A stretch of 64,000 nt of DNA. It comes from Corynebacterium tuberculostearicum. GTDB lineage: Bacteria; Actinomycetota; Actinomycetes; Mycobacteriales; Mycobacteriaceae. The notes beneath the pieces are model-generated. The model saw nothing but the letters and a program-made list of their open reading frames with translations. It was not told where the DNA came from and ran no database searches. The stretch is taken from assembly GCF_016894265.1 (NCBI RefSeq), contig NZ_CP069791.1:496001-560000 (forward strand), written 5' to 3'. Each line of letters opens with the position of its first letter. Positions within the stretch are counted from its first letter, which is position 1. A program made the translations under genes and the position numbers. Below are positions 1 through 8,027 of this stretch, in pieces.

Positions 1-592
1 CCGGATTGGCCTCTTGCTGGCCGTCGGTATCTGTTACTCCTGGCCGAATTGCGTTGACCGTAATATCTTTAGCTGCAAGTTCTTTAGCAGCTACTTGCGT
101 CAGTGCTTCCAAAGCAGACTTCCCCGCGCAATACTCAGCGATCCCAGGTTGCGGCAACAAAGTATTCAACGACGAAATATTAATAATGGAACTTCCCTGA
201 GGCATCGAAGGAGCAAGATGCTTAATAAGCAGGAAAGGGGCCGTCGCATTAATAGTGATGGCCTTATTCCATTCGTCTAACTCAGTATCAACTATGGGCC
301 CGATCTCAGTTCCGGCACTGGCGTTGTTGACAACGACATTAAAAAGACCTTCTTGCGCTAGCTCTTTAACCGTTTCTTCGACAGAATCACTGGCACTTAG
401 ATCTGCACGTACAGCACGAACCTGATAGCCCCGGGACGACAAATCAGTGACCGCCTCATCCGCAGCGGTGCGGTTACTATTCCACGTCAGTACAACGTCG
501 TACCCACCCCGTGCAAGGGTTTCTACTACCGCACGTCCAATACCACGCGACCCACCAGTAACTAATGCGGCTTTCTTCGTTGATTGTTCCAT
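1..592 (-). CDS. SDR family NAD(P)-dependent oxidoreductase (C-terminus outside window)
   Basis: Reading leftwards from an ATG at 592, the frame stays open to the window edge, so the C-terminus is missing. The N-terminus carries the Rossmann cofactor signature TGGSRGIG. It is followed by a conserved NNASAG stretch, an ISS segment (catalytic Ser) and the YCAGKSA segment that contains the catalytic Tyr-xxx-Lys of classical short-chain dehydrogenases. The family reduces or oxidises carbonyl and hydroxyl groups with NAD(P). The substrate cannot be told from sequence. The gene stands alone next to tRNA-Leu, in the same orientation. The family call is firm and the specific role unknown. Confidence 0.85.
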   Translation of the reverse strand, partial: MEQSTKKAALVTGGSRGIGRAVVETLARGGYDVVLTWNSNRTAADEAVTDLSSRGYQVRAVRADLSASDSVEETVKELAQEGLFNVVVNNASAGTEIGPIVDTELDEWNKAITINATAPFLLIKHLAPSMPQGSSIINISSLNTLLPQPGIAEYCAGKSALEALTQVAAKELAAKDITVNAIRPGVTDTDGQQEANP

Positions 593-759
593 GCCGTCAA
601 TAATCCCCATCCCCACATAAAAAAGCCACGGATTCCGCTCCTAGCGAAATCCCTCCGAACTCGCGAACCCATAACCCATCGTCACATCAAACATTGCCCT
701 CAAACGGGATGTGCGCCCTCAATCCCCGCACGTTCAATCCTCGGCCCTTAAAAACCGGA

Positions 760-810
760 AAACGAAAGAAACCGGAGGTAACATACCCTTTCGAGTTTGT
801 TACTTCCGGT
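760..810 (-). terminator. Rho-independent terminator of tRNA-Leu
   Basis: A 13-bp inverted repeat (771-783 paired with 798-810, one mismatch) lies directly downstream of tRNA-Leu. On the minus strand it is followed by a T-rich stretch (complement of 760-770). The position and form fit an intrinsic terminator. Confidence 0.75.
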
Positions 811-833
811 CGTGCAGTTTGTTCAACTGCTCA

Positions 834-921
834 TGGTGCCCGGGGCGGGACTTGAACCCGCACGTCCTTATCGAACACTGGCACCTGAAGCCAGCGCGTC
901 TGCCAATTCCGCCACCCGGGC
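834..921 (-). tRNA. tRNA-Leu (anticodon CAG)
   Basis: The minus strand folds as a tRNA with acceptor GCCCGGG, discriminator A and an encoded CCA. It has a T-arm with GTTCAAGTC, an anticodon loop TTCAGGT flanked by CTGGC/GCCAG, and the long variable arm expected of tRNA-Leu. The anticodon is CAG. Confidence 0.95.
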
Positions 922-1073
922 AGGGTGTGAATGTCTTAGCGACTTGATAAAGATACCACGAATGCTCCTCAGAACTACAAATCTGCAGGAAAAATAAACT
1001 ATTTCGGGGAAGGAGCAGCGAAATTTCTGGGAACTTTCGCGTCGCCATCTACGTTTCGAGGGAGTGAACAAAC

Positions 1074-1095
1074 TATACTGATCGCTACTGATCGC
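1074..1095 (+). promoter_or_regulatory. Probable fhaA-pknB operon promoter with a tandem 10-mer
   Basis: A good -10 hexamer (TATACT, 1074-1079) lies 41 bases upstream of the fhaA start. A tandem duplication of TACTGATCGC (1076-1085 and 1086-1095) begins inside it. No convincing -35 is seen. This is the only plausible promoter visible before the seven-gene cluster. Confidence 0.45.
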
Positions 1096-1120
1096 TGCAT
1101 GGTGGAAAGGAGAATGGCTC

Positions 1121-1954
1121 GTGGCGTTTTTGGAAAAGCTGGCGAAGCTGGACTCCGCCATGCAACGCGGCCTTGATAATGGCATGGCTCTTGTCTTCGG
1201 CGGCAAGGTCGTTCCAGCGGAGATTGATGAGCTTTTAAAGCAGGAAGCCCAGGATAATCTCGCACGCGGGGACGATGACAACCTTTATAGTCCGAATGTG
1301 ATGACTGTGGGTGTCTCCTCCAAGGATTTGGAGAACTTGTCGCAGGATCGCAATTTGCCGGCCGATTGTGCAGACCAGTTGACGCGGTTTATTCGCAATA
1401 GCGGATGGTCCCTCGCGGGCCCCGTGATTGTGCGAGTGGCGGAGGAATCTGGTTTGCGCACGGGTCAGCTTCGCGTGTCCTCGTTTATTGATCACGAGCC
1501 CACGGAAGAGACCGGTTTTGAGGCTATTTTCCACGACTTTGATGGTCAGGAGGACCAGATGACCGAGCAGCACGAGAATACGGCTGATGACGCGGTAACT
1601 ACCGCTTTCATTGCTCCAGATAGTCAACCCGCCCCGCAGCCGCAGGGCCCCGCAGTCAACCTGATGCTGCAGGATGGCTCTTCGCGCGTTTATCACGTGC
1701 AAGAAGGCTCCAATATTATCGGCCGCAGCAATGACGCGGACCTGCGCCTTCCGGATACGGGCGTATCCCGCCAGCACGCGGAAATCACCTGGAACGGCCA
1801 GGATGCGGTGCTGGTGGATTTGCAGTCCACTAATGGCACCACGGTGAATGAGACGCCGATTGATAATTGGCTGCTGGCCGATGGCGATGTGATCACTATG
1901 GGCCATTCCCACATCGAGGTCCGCATCACGGGCCTTGATTCGCACAGCTACTAA
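1121..1954 (+). CDS. fhaA: FHA domain protein FhaA (DUF3662 plus FHA)
   Basis: This is a 277-residue protein with a GTG start and AAGGAG eight bases upstream. Residues 1-115 match the FhaA N-terminal (DUF3662) domain. A low-complexity Gln/Pro/Glu linker follows. Residues about 180-270 form an FHA domain with the phosphothreonine-binding signature IIGRSNDADLRL...SRQHAEI...STNGT. In mycobacteria FhaA binds the phosphorylated pseudokinase part of MurJ and tunes peptidoglycan precursor export. A MurJ-pseudokinase gene is present at 52.3-55.7 kb. It is the first gene of the cluster ending in pknB. Family and role are well supported by order and motifs. Confidence 0.93.
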   Translation: MAFLEKLAKLDSAMQRGLDNGMALVFGGKVVPAEIDELLKQEAQDNLARGDDDNLYSPNVMTVGVSSKDLENLSQDRNLPADCADQLTRFIRNSGWSLAGPVIVRVAEESGLRTGQLRVSSFIDHEPTEETGFEAIFHDFDGQEDQMTEQHENTADDAVTTAFIAPDSQPAPQPQGPAVNLMLQDGSSRVYHVQEGSNIIGRSNDADLRLPDTGVSRQHAEITWNGQDAVLVDLQSTNGTTVNETPIDNWLLADGDVITMGHSHIEVRITGLDSHSY

Positions 1955-1979
1955 GTTCAGTTAAGGAAGGGAGGTCGCC

Positions 1980-2432
1980 ATGGATGCAGTCATCATGCTG
2001 GCGCTTCGCATCGGCTTGTTGGCTCTGCTGTGGATTTTTATCCTGGTGGCCTTAAACGCCATGCGCCGCGATACTAATAAATCTGCTGGGGCTATCCGCC
2101 AGCAATCGAAGAAGGTGGGGGCACCGCGGCGTCGGGAAGCGATTAAGCAACTGTCCATCGTTGAGGGCCCCTTGCAGGGATCCCATATGGAATTGGGCAC
2201 ATTGGAGGACTGCACGCTGGGCCGAGCCTCTGACTGCGACTTTGTCACGGGCGACGACTATTCTTCCGGCCACCATGCTCGGCTATTCCGCCGCGGTAGC
2301 GAATGGGTTGTGGAAGATTTGGAATCTCGCAATGGCACCTTTGTCAATGGCGTGCGCATCGACCAACCCGAGGTAGTCGGCGCGGACTCCGAAATTAAAC
2401 TGGGGCGCACTACCGTGAGGTTGAACGCATGA
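1980..2432 (+). CDS. fhaB: FHA domain membrane protein FhaB (FipA)
   Basis: This 150-residue protein is preceded by AAGGGAGG. It has one N-terminal transmembrane helix (residues about 4-22), a basic linker, and a C-terminal FHA domain (about 65-148) with TLGRASDCDF, SSGHHAR and SRNGTFVNG. Family members recognise phosphothreonine and, as FipA in mycobacteria, help link FtsZ and the division machinery under stress. The last codon overlaps the pstP start by four bases (ATGA), so translation is probably coupled. Confidence 0.92.
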   Translation: MDAVIMLALRIGLLALLWIFILVALNAMRRDTNKSAGAIRQQSKKVGAPRRREAIKQLSIVEGPLQGSHMELGTLEDCTLGRASDCDFVTGDDYSSGHHARLFRRGSEWVVEDLESRNGTFVNGVRIDQPEVVGADSEIKLGRTTVRLNA

Positions 2433-3793
2433 CACTGAAGCTGAACTTCTTTGCTAAGTCCGATCGCGGCCTCATTCGCGATAACAACGAGGACTCAGGT
2501 TACGCCGGTCCTCACCTTTTGATTTTGGCCGATGGCATGGGTGGCCACGCGGCGGGCGAGGTTGCCTCCGAGCTGATGGTCAACCACCTAGAAATCTTGG
2601 ACCAAGATCCGGGCCAAGAAGACACCACGGCGCTACTAGAAGCGGCCGCCGAACAAGCCAATGAGGCCATTAGTGATCACGTCAAGGCCCACCCAGAAAC
2701 CGAAGGCATGGGCACCACGCTGTCCACCATGCTCTTCAACGGCACGGATTTCGGCGTCTGCCACGTGGGTGATTCCCGCGGCTACTTGCTACGCGACGGC
2801 AAACTCGAGCAGATCACCAAGGATGATACCTACGTGCAATCCTTGGTCGATAAAGGCGAACTGGACCCAGGCGATGTCTCGTCGCACCCGCAAAAGTCCC
2901 TCATTCTAAAGGCTTATACGGGCCGCCCGGTCGAAGCAACGCTATTTACCCTCGACGCCAAGCCCGGCGACCGTATCCTGTTGTGCTCCGATGGGCTTTC
3001 TGATCCGGTAACAGCCTCCACTATTGAAACCGCACTGGGGCAAGGCAGCATCGAGCAGGCGGGATCCGCGCTGGTAGACCTGGCCATTCGCTCCGGAGGT
3101 CCGGATAATGTCACCGTGGTTATTGGTGAAGTAACCGAGGAAAGCCCCCAGGAGCACGAACCATTCCGCGTAGGCGCCCTCGCGGGTCCTACGGAAGAAC
3201 CAACCCATCCGGATTCTTCCGCCTCGCGGGCGGCACAGCTCTCCCGCAAGCCTCAAGTAATTCCGCCGGCCGTCATGGCGGATGGCAAGGACGAGCACCC
3301 AGAGCCTAATGATGACGAAGCGGAGGAGGAAACTTCCGGCCGAAAGATCGGCTGGAAAGTACTCCTTGCCTTGCTCATCGTCCTAGCGTTGGTCATCGGT
3401 GCCGGACTGTGGGCGAAGAACTTCTTGTCCAATAATTACTACGTGGCTACCAACGAGGCACAGGAAATCACCATCCAACAGGGTGCTGACTACTCCGTCT
3501 TTGGCAAGGAACTACACTCCACGCACCAAAACGTGTGCATTAATGACAGCAATTCGCTCCTCTTTTCCGGCGAGCCGTGCAAGGGCGACTTTGCACCACT
3601 AAAGGTTACGGACCTACCGGAATCTGAACGCAGCGCCGTCGACCATCTCTCCACTGGTGATCTAGGTGAGGTACAGCAGCAAGTCAATGATTTGGGCGAT
3701 AAGGCGCTCAAGCCATGTATCACTGCGCCGAGCCAAAAAGATAAAAAAGATGCCAAGAAGAACAAGCCTGGCGTCACCTGCCGGGAGGTGTAG
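2429..3793 (+). CDS. pstP: PP2C-family Ser/Thr phosphatase PstP
   Basis: The protein has 454 residues. A cytoplasmic PP2C domain (about 1-240) carries the metal-binding motifs RDNNED, LADGMGGHAAGE (Asp35), GDSRGYL and GGPDN. An acidic linker leads to one transmembrane helix (about 307-329) and an extracellular C-terminal domain of about 120 residues. PstP is the only known PP2C-type partner of PknA and PknB and removes phosphate from them and their substrates. It sits between fhaB (4-bp overlap) and rodA (3-base gap). The length is slightly below mycobacterial PstP and all catalytic Asp residues expected are visible. Confidence 0.95.
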   Translation: MTLKLNFFAKSDRGLIRDNNEDSGYAGPHLLILADGMGGHAAGEVASELMVNHLEILDQDPGQEDTTALLEAAAEQANEAISDHVKAHPETEGMGTTLSTMLFNGTDFGVCHVGDSRGYLLRDGKLEQITKDDTYVQSLVDKGELDPGDVSSHPQKSLILKAYTGRPVEATLFTLDAKPGDRILLCSDGLSDPVTASTIETALGQGSIEQAGSALVDLAIRSGGPDNVTVVIGEVTEESPQEHEPFRVGALAGPTEEPTHPDSSASRAAQLSRKPQVIPPAVMADGKDEHPEPNDDEAEEETSGRKIGWKVLLALLIVLALVIGAGLWAKNFLSNNYYVATNEAQEITIQQGADYSVFGKELHSTHQNVCINDSNSLLFSGEPCKGDFAPLKVTDLPESERSAVDHLSTGDLGEVQQQVNDLGDKALKPCITAPSQKDKKDAKKNKPGVTCREV

Positions 3794-3796
3794 GTT

Positions 3797-5149
3797 GTGA
3801 AAAAGTTTTTTAGCCGAGGAACCGAACTCGGCCTGCTCATCCTAGCCGCCATCGTCTTTGCTATCACTTTGGTCAGCCTGGAGCTATCCCAAGACAACGC
3901 GCTGACCATGGATCTGGTTTACCTTATTGGCGGATTCATTGGCGTCTTCACCGTCGCCCATTTGGTGATGTGTTTCTTAGCGCCTTATGCCGATCAGATC
4001 ATGCTGCCCATTGTGGCGATTCTCAACGGCATCGGGCTTATCATGTTGGCCCGCCTGGATCTGGTCAATGAAAGCGGGCTCGCGGTGCGTCAAGTCATGT
4101 GGACCATCGTCGGACTCGTACTCTTCGTGCTGGTCTTAGCCATATTAAAGGACCACAGGTCACTGACGCGCTACTCCTATATCTTGGGCGCCGCAGGCCT
4201 TGTCCTGCTGGCCCTGCCGCTGGTATGGCCGCAGCCTGCGGACGTGGAGGCACGCATCTGGATAAACTTGGGTCCGTTTTCAATCCAGCCCGGCGAGTTC
4301 TCCAAGATCTTGCTGATCTTGTTCTTTGCCATGCTGCTGACGCAGAAGCGCTCCCTATTTACCGTGGCGGGATACCGAGTACTGGGTATCTCCCTGCCGC
4401 GCTTGCGCGACCTCGCACCCATCCTGATCATTTGGGCCGTCGCGATCGTCATCATGGGTATCTCCAATGACTTCGGCCCAGCGCTGCTGTTATTTAGCAC
4501 CGTCCTTGGCATGCTGTTTATGGCCACCGGCCGGGTGAGCTGGCTGCTTATCGGCGTTGTCCTCGTCGGTGTGGGCGGTTTTGGTATTTATCAGATCTCC
4601 GCAAAAATCCAGCAACGCTTTTCTAACTTCTTAGACCCGCTCGGCAATTATGACGTCACGGGTTTCCAGCTTTCCCAGTCGCTATTCGGCTTGTCTTCCG
4701 GCGGCATCTCTGGCAGCGGCTTGGGCGAGGGGCATCCAGAACTCGTTCCGGTGGCCCACTCGGATTACATCCTTGCCGCAATAGGTGAAGAATTCGGCCT
4801 CATTGGCCTAGCCGCCGTACTGGTGCTTTTCGGTATGCTGGCCACCCGCGGCTTTGGCACTGCGCTGCGCACCCGCGATACCTACGGCAAGCTGGTGGCT
4901 TCCGGTCTTTCTCTTACCTTGGCCGTGCAGGTCTTTGTGGTCACCGGCGGTATTTCTGCCCTGCTGCCGATGACCGGTTTGACCACGCCATTCATGTCTG
5001 CCGGTGGTTCCTCTCTCATGGCTAACTATGTATTGTTGGCGATCTTGCTGCGGATCTCTAACGCGGCTCGCCGCCCCATGCAGGAGACCTCGAGCAATGC
5101 GCCGAGCGATACCTCCATGTTCCCGTCGGTCCAGGAGGCTCACCGATGA
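3797..5149 (+). CDS. rodA: SEDS peptidoglycan polymerase RodA (FtsW/RodA/SpoVE family)
   Basis: The protein has 450 residues with a GTG start. It is a polytopic membrane protein with roughly ten helices. It carries SEDS signatures: the INLGPFSIQPGEFSK loop, the SNDFGPALLLF segment with the catalytic-type Asp, and the AHSDYILAAIGEEFG region. SEDS proteins polymerise lipid II into glycan strands together with a class B PBP, and the next gene encodes one (pbpA, 4-bp overlap). The adjacency argues for RodA rather than FtsW. The C-terminal tail is short and cytoplasmic. Confidence 0.94.
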   Translation: MKKFFSRGTELGLLILAAIVFAITLVSLELSQDNALTMDLVYLIGGFIGVFTVAHLVMCFLAPYADQIMLPIVAILNGIGLIMLARLDLVNESGLAVRQVMWTIVGLVLFVLVLAILKDHRSLTRYSYILGAAGLVLLALPLVWPQPADVEARIWINLGPFSIQPGEFSKILLILFFAMLLTQKRSLFTVAGYRVLGISLPRLRDLAPILIIWAVAIVIMGISNDFGPALLLFSTVLGMLFMATGRVSWLLIGVVLVGVGGFGIYQISAKIQQRFSNFLDPLGNYDVTGFQLSQSLFGLSSGGISGSGLGEGHPELVPVAHSDYILAAIGEEFGLIGLAAVLVLFGMLATRGFGTALRTRDTYGKLVASGLSLTLAVQVFVVTGGISALLPMTGLTTPFMSAGGSSLMANYVLLAILLRISNAARRPMQETSSNAPSDTSMFPSVQEAHR

Positions 5150-6576
5150 ATAGATCCATCCGTCTAGTGTCCTTATTTGCCGTCATTTTGACCGCTATTT
5201 TGCTGGTCAATTTGACGGTGATCCAGGCATTTTCTGAAGATAAGTACGCCCATAATCCACGGAATATGCGCGGCTTCATGGAAATGCAGACCACTCCGCG
5301 CGGCCAGATCTTTGCGGGCAATACCGTGTTGGCACAGTCGACGCAGAACCCGGATGAAACCTACTCGCGCTCCTACCCCATTGATTCACCGGCCTTTGGC
5401 AACTTGACCGGCTACTTGTCTAGCCAATTTGGTGCCTCGGAACTGGAGTCCTCCCAAAATGACATCCTCAATGGCTCTGATGATTCTTTAATGAAGCAAA
5501 ACTGGCTGGATACTCTGGCCGATAAGCCGAAGCAGGGCGCAAATGTGGAGGTCACCATCGATCCTGCGCTCCAGCAGGCTGCCTATGATCAGCTGGTGGG
5601 TCCTGGCTACGAGGGCTCTGCGGTTGCCATTCAACCTTCCACCGGCAAGGTCCTGGCCATGGCCTCCAACCCTGGCTATAACCCCAATGATCTGATGGGC
5701 GATTCTGCCGAGGATAATTGGGCCAACCTGCAAGAGCAGGAGGGCCAGCCGCTGGTCAACCACGCCGGTGCAGAAACGCTGCCCCCTGGCTCCATCTTCA
5801 AGATCATCACCACTGCGGCAGGCCTAAACAATGGTTTTGATCCCTCTTCCACGCTGACCGGTTCCAACGTCATTACTTTGCCGGATACGGTTACGGAGCT
5901 GACCAACTACGCCAATCAAAAGTGCAATGGCCAGGATTCGGTAACGCTCCAGACCGCGTTTGCGCTGTCCTGCAATACCGCGTTTGTGGAAATGTCGGAG
6001 CAGATCGGCGCGGATGAGCTGCGCAAGTACGCCAAGGCCTTTGGCGTGGGTGAGAACTACGACCTTGGCGTGTCCACCTCCGGCGGCACCTTGGGCGATT
6101 TGCCGGACGGTGCGGCCACGGCGCAGTCTGCCATCGGCCAGCGCGATGTCACCATGACCGCGCTACAGGCCGCAGTCATGGCAGGCACCGTGGCCAATAA
6201 GGGTACCCGCATGCAGCCTTACCTGGTCAATCGCATTACCGACGCCCAGATGAAAGATGTCCGCACCACCAAACCCAAGAAGGCAGACCAGGCGGTTAAT
6301 GAGGAGACCGCGGCTACGCTTACTGATTTGATGTATGCCTCTGAGCGTTCGTCCTGGGGCTATGACGGTAACGGCTTTGCCTCGAAGACCGGCACCGCCG
6401 AGCACGGCGAGGGGCTGGCCCCGCACGTGTGGTACGTTGCCTTCGATCCGGAACGCGATATCGCCGTGGGCGTCGTGGTGAAAAATGGTGGTAACTTGGG
6501 TGAGTCCGCTACGGGCGGCAAGGTTTCCGGCCCGATTGGCCGCGCCATCCTGCGCGCATACCAGGGGGAGCAGTAA
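5146..6576 (+). CDS. pbpA: Class B penicillin-binding protein PbpA (transpeptidase)
   Basis: The protein has 476 residues with an N-terminal membrane anchor (about 5-27), a PBP dimerisation region and a transpeptidase domain. The three active-site motifs are present: SxxK at 216-219 (SIFK), SxN at 275-277 (SCN) and KTG at 414-416. It cross-links peptidoglycan during elongation and division and pairs with the upstream RodA. The start overlaps rodA by 4 bp and the stop overlaps the pknA start by one base. Nothing in the sequence suggests inactivation. Confidence 0.95.
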   Translation: MNRSIRLVSLFAVILTAILLVNLTVIQAFSEDKYAHNPRNMRGFMEMQTTPRGQIFAGNTVLAQSTQNPDETYSRSYPIDSPAFGNLTGYLSSQFGASELESSQNDILNGSDDSLMKQNWLDTLADKPKQGANVEVTIDPALQQAAYDQLVGPGYEGSAVAIQPSTGKVLAMASNPGYNPNDLMGDSAEDNWANLQEQEGQPLVNHAGAETLPPGSIFKIITTAAGLNNGFDPSSTLTGSNVITLPDTVTELTNYANQKCNGQDSVTLQTAFALSCNTAFVEMSEQIGADELRKYAKAFGVGENYDLGVSTSGGTLGDLPDGAATAQSAIGQRDVTMTALQAAVMAGTVANKGTRMQPYLVNRITDAQMKDVRTTKPKKADQAVNEETAATLTDLMYASERSSWGYDGNGFASKTGTAEHGEGLAPHVWYVAFDPERDIAVGVVVKNGGNLGESATGGKVSGPIGRAILRAYQGEQ

Positions 6577-8024
6577 TGAATAGCGCTGAGAATAAAGAAC
6601 ATCTCCAAGAACTTATTGGCAGCGACTACGAGCTCCAGTGGATCATCGGCCACGGCGGAATGTCCACCGTGTGGCTGGCCGATGACACCCGCAACGATCG
6701 CGAGGTGGCGATCAAAGTCCTGCGCCCGGAGTTTTCCGATAATCACGAATTCCTCTCCCGCTTCCGCAACGAGGCGAAATCGGCCAAATCCATTCAATCC
6801 GAGAACGTGGTGGCCACCTATGACTACCGCGAGCTAGAGGATAACGGCCGCAAGTTCTGCTTCATGGCCTTGGAGTATGTGCGCGGCGAATCCCTCGCAG
6901 ACCTTTTGGCGCGCGAAAATACGCTGCAAGAAGAGCTCGCTCTCGACGTCCTCGAGCAGGCAGCACATGGCCTATCCATCATTCACCGCATGGAGCTGGT
7001 CCACCGCGATATTAAGCCCGGCAACCTCCTCATTACGCAAAATGGCCAGGTCAAGATCACGGACTTTGGCATTGCCAAGGCGGCCGCGGCCGTGCCGCTG
7101 ACCCGCACCGGCATGGTGGTGGGTACCGCGCAATATGTATCGCCCGAGCAAGCACAGGGCAAGGACGTCACGCCGGCTTCCGACGTCTATTCGCTCGGCG
7201 TCGTCGGCTATGAAATGCTGGCTGGCAAGCGTCCCTTTACCGGAGATTCCTCCGTGTCCATCGCCTTGGCGCACATCAACCAGGAGCCAGAGCCGCTCTC
7301 GACGAATATCAGCGCTCCAGCCCGCGAGCTCATTCGCATCGCATTGCGCAAGGACCCCTCTACCCGTTACGCCGATGGCAATGAGTTCACTCTGGCCATC
7401 TCCGCAGTTCGCTTGGGCAAGCGCCCGCCGCAGCCTAAGTCCGCACCACTAACGCAACGCGCACCGGAGCCCTCGCCGTCCGCATCAACGGAGATGTTGG
7501 GCAACGTTGCCCAGCCCACCACGATCCATCCGGCTGCGGGCACCGCTCCGCACAAGGAGTCCAAGGGCGGATCCTCCTTCCTGAAGGGCCTGGGTATCAC
7601 CCTGCTCCTCGCAGCCGTGGCCGGTGGTGGTTACGCCGCCTACCACAACTTGAGCGATAACGAGGGAGAAAGCGAACCCTCCAGTACCCCGGAGACCTCG
7701 GTGGTTACGGAGTACCGCGATCCCACCACCACCCCGCAGAACACTCCGGAGGAAGAGACGGAAGAGGCCCCGGCACCGGTGACGGTGACAGAGACCGAGC
7801 CGCAGGAATCCGATCAGGAAGAAGCCCCGCGTACCACTACTCACCGCGAGACACCCACGCGCCACTCGCCTACCCACCAGGAACAGCCCCCGGCCGTACC
7901 AACGCAACAGAATCCGCAGGATACGCACGTTGAAACTACACCTGAGCTGGATACTCCAGTAAACTCGCAGGCTAATGAGCTCCCCGGAGACTTAGCCGAT
8001 CTAATTACACAGGAGGGTGACTAA
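6576..8024 (+). CDS. pknA: Ser/Thr protein kinase PknA
   Basis: The protein has 482 residues. The Hanks-type kinase domain (about 18-275) shows the glycine loop IGHGGMSTV, the ATP-binding Lys47 in VAIKVL, the catalytic loop HRDIKPGN (Asp145), DFG (Asp163) and an activation loop with TRTGMVVGTAQY. A linker precedes one transmembrane helix (about 332-355). An extracellular tail of about 125 residues rich in Pro, Thr and Glu has no PASTA domain. PknA phosphorylates cell-division and wall-synthesis proteins. It lies between pbpA (1-base overlap) and pknB. Confidence 0.96.
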   Translation: MNSAENKEHLQELIGSDYELQWIIGHGGMSTVWLADDTRNDREVAIKVLRPEFSDNHEFLSRFRNEAKSAKSIQSENVVATYDYRELEDNGRKFCFMALEYVRGESLADLLARENTLQEELALDVLEQAAHGLSIIHRMELVHRDIKPGNLLITQNGQVKITDFGIAKAAAAVPLTRTGMVVGTAQYVSPEQAQGKDVTPASDVYSLGVVGYEMLAGKRPFTGDSSVSIALAHINQEPEPLSTNISAPARELIRIALRKDPSTRYADGNEFTLAISAVRLGKRPPQPKSAPLTQRAPEPSPSASTEMLGNVAQPTTIHPAAGTAPHKESKGGSSFLKGLGITLLLAAVAGGGYAAYHNLSDNEGESEPSSTPETSVVTEYRDPTTTPQNTPEEETEEAPAPVTVTETEPQESDQEEAPRTTTHRETPTRHSPTHQEQPPAVPTQQNPQDTHVETTPELDTPVNSQANELPGDLADLITQEGD

Positions 8025-8027
8025 GCG